Assembly: GCF_030147005.1 (NCBI RefSeq)
Contig: NZ_JASLAW010000050.1
Location: forward strand, 1 to 17,687
DNA length: 17,687 nucleotides
DNA from: Pseudomonas sp.
GTDB lineage: Bacteria; Pseudomonadota; Gammaproteobacteria; Pseudomonadales; Pseudomonadaceae
Reading direction: 5' to 3'
Shown here piece by piece: positions 14,449 through 17,687 of the stretch. The position numbers were made by a program, and so were the translations under genes. The notes below the pieces were generated by a model. That model searched no databases. It saw nothing but the letters and a program-made list of their open reading frames with translations, and had not been told where the DNA came from. Each line of letters opens with the position of its first letter. The first letter of the stretch is position 1.

Positions 14449-14643
14449 ATGCCTACGCAAAATCCGCACCGCACCGCTGGCCTCTGCACCTCCAGCAAAG
14501 TCTACAGCGCCCTGACCGAGCTCAAGCATCTGGAAGGCCACCGCAGCGCAAAGTTTCTGGCACTGCTGGCAGAGAACCTGGTGCGCAAGGGCCTGCTCAG
14601 CGAGCAGGAAGTGGTGCACATGCTCGATCAGGTGGTGGACTGA
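14449..14643 (+). CDS. Small hypothetical protein (64 aa)
   Basis: This protein is not recognised. It is soluble and mostly helical: SSKVYSALTELKHLEGHRSA, KFLALLAENLVRKGLLSEQE and VVHMLDQVVD suggest a compact bundle. There is no signal peptide and no known motif. The upstream AAGGA could serve either TTG 14443 or ATG 14449; I chose ATG. Base composition matches the neighbours, so it looks native rather than acquired. A 93-base gap precedes the next small gene on the same strand. Confidence 0.65.
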   Translation: MPTQNPHRTAGLCTSSKVYSALTELKHLEGHRSAKFLALLAENLVRKGLLSEQEVVHMLDQVVD

Positions 14644-14709
14644 CGTCTGGCGTTGATGTCGACTATCGAGCCAGGTGATTTTTCCTTGGCGCCACCGCCC
14701 CGTAAGGTG

Positions 14710-14732
14710 ACCTCCATAACGTTTTCGGAGGT
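14710..14732 (+). promoter_or_regulatory. Hairpin masking the Shine-Dalgarno of the 60-aa gene
   Basis: ACCTCC (14710-14715) is the exact complement of the ribosome-binding site GGAGGT (14727-14732), separated by an 11-base AT-rich loop. The ATG follows four bases later. In the mRNA this would hide the whole Shine-Dalgarno, as in thermometers or other translational switches. Confidence 0.45.
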
Positions 14733-14736
14733 ATTT

Positions 14737-14919
14737 ATGCCCACTGTTCAGATCATGTCCGTCATCGGCAGCGCCGTTCCCGCCCCTCTTCGCAAACTGG
14801 GCTTGCTCGCCTGCTGGTACGTGGTGCGCGATGGCGAGCCTATCAGCGGCCCGCTCACCTCGTTATCCGACGCCCAGATGCAACGCCAACTGGCGGTTGG
14901 CTACAGGCTTGAAGCCTAG
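14737..14919 (+). CDS. Small hypothetical protein (60 aa)
   Basis: This 60-residue protein begins PTVQIMSVIGSAVPAPLRKL and contains ACWYVVRDGEPISGPLTSLS, ending in SDAQMQRQLAVGYRLEA. The middle reads like a short beta hairpin (WYVVRDGEPISGP), and the end like a helix. No domain is recognised. A perfect GGAGGT lies four bases before ATG 14737, which outweighs the longer frame back to 14653. Its TAG stop shares the tetranucleotide CTAG with the stop of the convergent AI-2E transporter gene, a four-base overlap with no room for a terminator. Confidence 0.7.
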   Translation: MPTVQIMSVIGSAVPAPLRKLGLLACWYVVRDGEPISGPLTSLSDAQMQRQLAVGYRLEA

Positions 14920-15983
14920 GGCAATGGCAATTTGGTGCGCGGCTTGGTTTCGACGAACAATGCCCAGCAGGACATGAACAGCGCCGCGACCAGCGGCCCG
15001 ATCACAAAGCCGTTCAGGCCAAACACCGACAGCCCGCCCAGGGTCGAGATCAGGATCAGGTAGTCCGGCATCTTGGTGTCTTTGCCCACCAGAATCGGGC
15101 GCAGTACGTTGTCCACCAGGCCGATCACGAACACGCCGAACAGCGCCAGCACCACGCCCTGCCAGATCGAACCGCTCAGCAGGAAGTAGGCGGCCACCGG
15201 GGCCCATACAATCCCGGCGCCCACCGCAGGCAGCAGGGAAAGAAACGCCATCAATACCGCCCAGAGCAACGCGCTGGGAATATCCAGGAACCAGAAAATC
15301 AAGCCACCCAGCGCACCCTGGGTGACGGCCACCAATACGTTGCCTTTGACCGTGGCCCGCACCACCCGGTTGAACTTGAGTTGCAGGCGACGCTTTTGCG
15401 GCTCGGCCAATGGCACCGCCGTGCGCACCTTGCGTACCAGTTCCGGTCCGTCGCGCAGCAGGAAAAACAGCAGGTACAGCATGATGAAAAAGCTCACCAG
15501 GAAATCGAACGTGCCCTGGCCGAAGCTGAACGCCTGGGACGCGAAGAACTGGCTGCCCTGCATCGCGCCTTTAACAACCTTTTCCCGCAGCCCTTCCAGG
15601 TTGCCCATGCCAAAGCGGTCCAACAGGTGCTGGAAGTAAGGCGGCAGGAAGTGCTTGAACTGCTCGATATACCCGGCCACATCCAACTTGCCGCTTTCGA
15701 TGTTTTTATAAAGTGTGGCGCCTTCTTGCACCAGCAGGGCACTGGTAATGATCACCGGCAAAATGGCGATCACCAGGCACACCGTCAAGGTGGTCAGGGA
15801 GGTCAGGTTGCGGTTCCAGCCAAAGCGCTGCTGCAGGCGGCGCTGCATGGGCGCGAAGATGATGCCGAGGATCACCGCCCAGAACACCGCACCGTAGAAC
15901 GGCAGCAATATCCAGATAAAGGCGACGGTCACCAGGGCCAGCAGTAACAGCAGGGTCTTGAATTGCAGGTTGGTTTGATTCAT
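14916..15983 (-). CDS. AI-2E family transporter (PF01594)
   Basis: This 355-residue polytopic membrane protein has paired N-terminal helices (LLLLLALVTVAFIWILLPF, then AVFWAVILGIIFAPMQRRL), a soluble insertion at about 95-155, and a C-terminal helix block with LLPAVGAGIVWAPVAAYFLL and the family signature GLVDNVLRPILVGK. It ends with GLNGFVIGPLVAALFMSCWA. The family was named from E. coli TqsA, linked to autoinducer-2 export, but most members have other or unknown substrates, including Na+/H+ antiport; the name should not be read as a function. ATG 15983 is preceded by a GGATCGGA stretch. A terminator-like hairpin lies in the leader just upstream. Confidence 0.9.
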   Translation of the reverse strand: MNQTNLQFKTLLLLLALVTVAFIWILLPFYGAVFWAVILGIIFAPMQRRLQQRFGWNRNLTSLTTLTVCLVIAILPVIITSALLVQEGATLYKNIESGKLDVAGYIEQFKHFLPPYFQHLLDRFGMGNLEGLREKVVKGAMQGSQFFASQAFSFGQGTFDFLVSFFIMLYLLFFLLRDGPELVRKVRTAVPLAEPQKRRLQLKFNRVVRATVKGNVLVAVTQGALGGLIFWFLDIPSALLWAVLMAFLSLLPAVGAGIVWAPVAAYFLLSGSIWQGVVLALFGVFVIGLVDNVLRPILVGKDTKMPDYLILISTLGGLSVFGLNGFVIGPLVAALFMSCWALFVETKPRTKLPLP

Positions 15984-15987
15984 GTCC

Positions 15988-16103
15988 GATCCATGTCAAA
16001 AAAACGCAGGGCCGGTGTCGGCCCTGTTGCTTAGTCCGCAGCGAAACCTGGGAGTGCCCTGCTTTATCGAACAAGCATAGATCGGCTTGTTTAGACATGG
16101 ATC
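15988..16103. repeat. 10-bp inverted repeat in the divergent AI-2E transporter/trhP region
   Basis: GATCCATGTC (15988-15997) and its exact reverse complement GACATGGATC (16094-16103) face each other across the intergenic region. An extra CATGTC lies at 15981-15986, 11 bases from the first copy and overlapping the transporter start. They may be binding sites for a regulator. Confidence 0.4.
15998..16026 (-). terminator. Terminator-like hairpin in the leader of the AI-2E transporter gene
   Basis: CAGGGCCG (16007-16014) pairs with CGGCCCTG (16019-16026). Read on the minus strand, a run of T residues (15998-16004 complement) follows the stem, and the ATG comes 14 bases later. It lies between any upstream promoter and the gene it would precede. 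Confidence 0.6.
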
Positions 16104-16159
16104 AATGAACCGCGCCCTGCCCTGCACTACCCTCGCGCCTTTTTGCGGTCCACACCTCC

Positions 16160-17473
16160 ATGCCTCCGATAATCGCCCCCGAACTGCTCGCTCCCGCCGG
16201 CACGTTGAAGAACATGCGTTACGCCTTTGCCTATGGCGCCGATGCGGTGTACGCCGGCCAGCCGCGCTACAGCCTGCGCGTGCGCAATAATGAATTCGAC
16301 CACGCCAACCTGGCCTTGGGGATCCAGGAAGCCCATGAACAGGGCAAGCGTTTCTACGTGGTGGTGAACATTGCGCCGCACAACGCCAAGCTGAAGACCT
16401 TCCTCAAAGACCTGGCTCCGGTGGTCGCCATGGGCCCGGATGCGCTGATCATGTCTGATCCGGGGCTGATCATGCTGGTGCGCCGGCATTTTCCACAGGT
16501 GCCGATTCACTTGTCGGTGCAAGCCAACACCGTCAATTGGGCCAGTGTGCAGTTCTGGCAACAACAAGGCATCTGCCGGGTGATCCTGTCGCGCGAGTTA
16601 TCCCTGGAAGAGATCGGCGAGATTCGCCAGCAGGTGCCGACCATGGAGCTGGAGGTGTTCGTCCATGGCGCCCTGTGCATGGCTTATTCCGGGCGTTGCC
16701 TGCTGTCGGGCTATATGAACAAGCGCGACGCCAACCAGGGCACCTGCACCAATGCGTGTCGCTGGAAGTACCAGGCCACGCCGGCGGTGGAAAATGCCAC
16801 GGGTGACATCGTCCAGGCCTATCCACCGACGCTGGGCATCGGTACGCCGACCGACCAGGTATTTCTATTGCAGGAAGCGAATCGCCCCGATCAGCAGATG
16901 CCCGCCTTCGAAGACGAACACGGCACCTACATCATGAACGCCAAGGACCTGCGCGCTGTCCAGCATGTGGAGCGCCTGGCCGACATGGGCGTACATTCGC
17001 TGAAGATCGAAGGCCGCACCAAATCGCACTTCTATTGCGCGCGCACCACCCAGGTGTATCGCCGCGCAATCGATGATGCGGTGGCCGGTCGCGCCTTTGA
17101 CCGCCGCTTGATGACCGACCTCGAATCCCTGGCCCAACGCGGTTACACCGAAGGGTTCCTGCGCCGCCATGTGCACGACGAATACCAGAACTACCAGAAC
17201 GGCAGCTCCGTCTCCGAGCGCCAGCAGTTTGTTGGTGAATTGACCGGCGAACGCCGGGGCGAGCTGGCCGAGGTCAAGGTAAAGAACCGCTTCGCCGTGG
17301 GCAATCACCTGGAATTGATGACGCCGGGCGGCAACTTTCACTTTGACCTGGCCAGCTTGCATGACGCCAAGGGCGACGCCATCGAGGTAGCGCCGGGGGA
17401 TGGGCACATGGTGTATGTGCCCCTGCCGGCCGAGATGAACCTGGCTTTCGGCTTGCTGATGCGCGACGTTTAA
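16160..17473 (+). CDS. trhP: tRNA 5-hydroxyuridine synthesis protein TrhP (YegQ), U32 peptidase-like
   Basis: TrhP is needed for prephenate-dependent hydroxylation of wobble uridine 34, the first step to 5-methoxy- and 5-carboxymethoxyuridine in tRNA. The 437-residue protein aligns along its length with E. coli YegQ (453): ELLAPAGTLKNMRYAFAYGA, ADAVYAGQPRYSLRVRNNEF, NIAPHNAKLKTF, IHLSVQANTVNWA, the U32 signature EVFVHGALCMAYSGRCLLSG (165-184), DANQGTCTNACRWKY, VHSLKIEGRTKSHFYCARTT and GYTEGFLRRH. C173, C180, C196 and C200 are the conserved cysteines, probably iron-sulfur ligands. Length excludes the longer RlhA paralog, which acts on 23S rRNA. It is divergent from the AI-2E transporter gene and followed by a REP. 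Confidence 0.93.
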   Translation: MPPIIAPELLAPAGTLKNMRYAFAYGADAVYAGQPRYSLRVRNNEFDHANLALGIQEAHEQGKRFYVVVNIAPHNAKLKTFLKDLAPVVAMGPDALIMSDPGLIMLVRRHFPQVPIHLSVQANTVNWASVQFWQQQGICRVILSRELSLEEIGEIRQQVPTMELEVFVHGALCMAYSGRCLLSGYMNKRDANQGTCTNACRWKYQATPAVENATGDIVQAYPPTLGIGTPTDQVFLLQEANRPDQQMPAFEDEHGTYIMNAKDLRAVQHVERLADMGVHSLKIEGRTKSHFYCARTTQVYRRAIDDAVAGRAFDRRLMTDLESLAQRGYTEGFLRRHVHDEYQNYQNGSSVSERQQFVGELTGERRGELAEVKVKNRFAVGNHLELMTPGGNFHFDLASLHDAKGDAIEVAPGDGHMVYVPLPAEMNLAFGLLMRDV

Positions 17474-17477
17474 CGCC

Positions 17478-17520
17478 TGTGGCGAGGGAGCTTGCTCCCG
17501 CTGGGCCGCGCAGCGGCCCC
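17478..17520. repeat. REP-type palindromic element after trhP
   Basis: TGTGGCGAGGGAGCTTGCTC, then CCGCTGGGCCGCGCAGCGGCCCC. Two palindromes, GGGAGCTTGCTCCC and GGGCCGCGCAGCGGCCC, form the standard REP head and tail. The sequence continues into CGGGCGCTGCGCACCC, as in REP doublets, but the mirror arm is not reached before the IS256 element begins. Confidence 0.85.
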
Positions 17521-17546
17521 AAAAAGTCGGCGGGCGCTGCGCACCC

Positions 17547-17687
17547 GAGACTGTCAGAAATTTTGTGTTCGGGCATAACATGTAGCTAGAGGTGCATGTA
17601 TGCCGACAAAAAAGAAGCCCGCCAATGCAGCAGCGAGGGAGTTACCCTCGATCCCCCAAGAACTGATCGAGCAGTTTGTTAAAGGCC
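17547..17687 (+). mobile_element. IS256-family insertion sequence, left end (continues past the window)
   Basis: From about 17547 the sequence GAGACTGTCAGAAATTTTGT looks like an IS256-family terminal inverted repeat, followed by a short AT-richer leader and a transposase start. The exact left boundary and the target duplication cannot be fixed because the right end is outside the window. Confidence 0.7.
17600..17687 (+). CDS. IS256-family (Mutator-type) transposase, N-terminal fragment
   Basis: The window shows only the first 29 codons: PTKKKPANAAARELPSIPQE, then LIEQFVKG. The basic start followed by IPQELIEQFVKG is the usual beginning of IS256-family transposases, which continue PMTAEAV in known members. 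AGAGG lies about eight bases before ATG 17600. The frame is open at the window edge, so whether the gene is intact cannot be judged. The DDE catalytic residues lie beyond the window. Confidence 0.8.
   Translation, partial: MPTKKKPANAAARELPSIPQELIEQFVKG

Noticed and set aside
14653..14736. A 28-residue N-terminal extension of the 60-aa protein from an upstream ATG
   Set aside because: The perfect GGAGGT before ATG 14737 and the odd Pro-rich extension favour the shorter start.

Overview
The window looks like chromosomal DNA of a Pseudomonas of the fluorescens group. Grounds: GC-rich genes with Pseudomonas-typical products, three different Pseudomonas-style REP palindromes between genes (930-972, 12769-12861, 17478-17520), and protein sequences that read like this genus throughout. 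The species cannot be fixed from the window alone.

Layout. (1) 1-900 is an accessory scar: the tail of an Rhs core (YD-repeat) protein, an AT-rich stretch encoding a contact-dependent toxin tip of the bacterial RNase A type, and an intact immunity gene. The toxin is broken as written. It is out of frame with the Rhs core, and a run of seven A residues at 486-492 shifts its catalytic C-terminus into another frame; that C-terminus then ends in an ATGA overlap with the immunity gene. (2) 996-3620, minus strand, holds a glutathione S-transferase-like gene, a PhzF-family gene 3 bases behind it, and a cysteine-rich (zinc-type) porphobilinogen synthase, hemB. (3) 3868-5683, plus strand, holds a secreted or anchored histidine phosphatase and a DUF318/ArsP-type permease. 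(4) 5737-7874, minus strand, is the selenium pair selD-selU, which makes selenophosphate and uses it on tRNA wobble uridine. (5) 7968-8997, minus strand, is a small lipoprotein plus a TerC-family membrane protein. (6) 9132-11416, plus strand, holds an NhaR-like LysR regulator and the Na+/serine-threonine symporter sstT. (7) 11481-13698 holds DUF1993 and YceH/DUF480 proteins and a SdhL-type shikimate dehydrogenase-like enzyme. (8) 13860-14919 holds three small proteins: one secreted with PVY repeats and two cytoplasmic unknowns. (9) 14916-17473 holds an AI-2E-family transporter and trhP (YegQ), which hydroxylates tRNA wobble uridine. (10) 17478-17687 is half a REP doublet apparently interrupted by an IS256-family element that leaves the window.

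Most of the window is ordinary core genome. A loose theme is tRNA wobble-uridine modification (selD/selU and trhP), but the two loci lie almost 10 kb apart and are not co-transcribed. The features that most deserve a second look are the decayed Rhs toxin with a preserved immunity gene, a Shine-Dalgarno-masking hairpin before the 60-residue protein at 14737, a terminator-like hairpin inside the leader of the AI-2E transporter, and the IS256 insertion in a REP. No clearly new multi-gene system was found.
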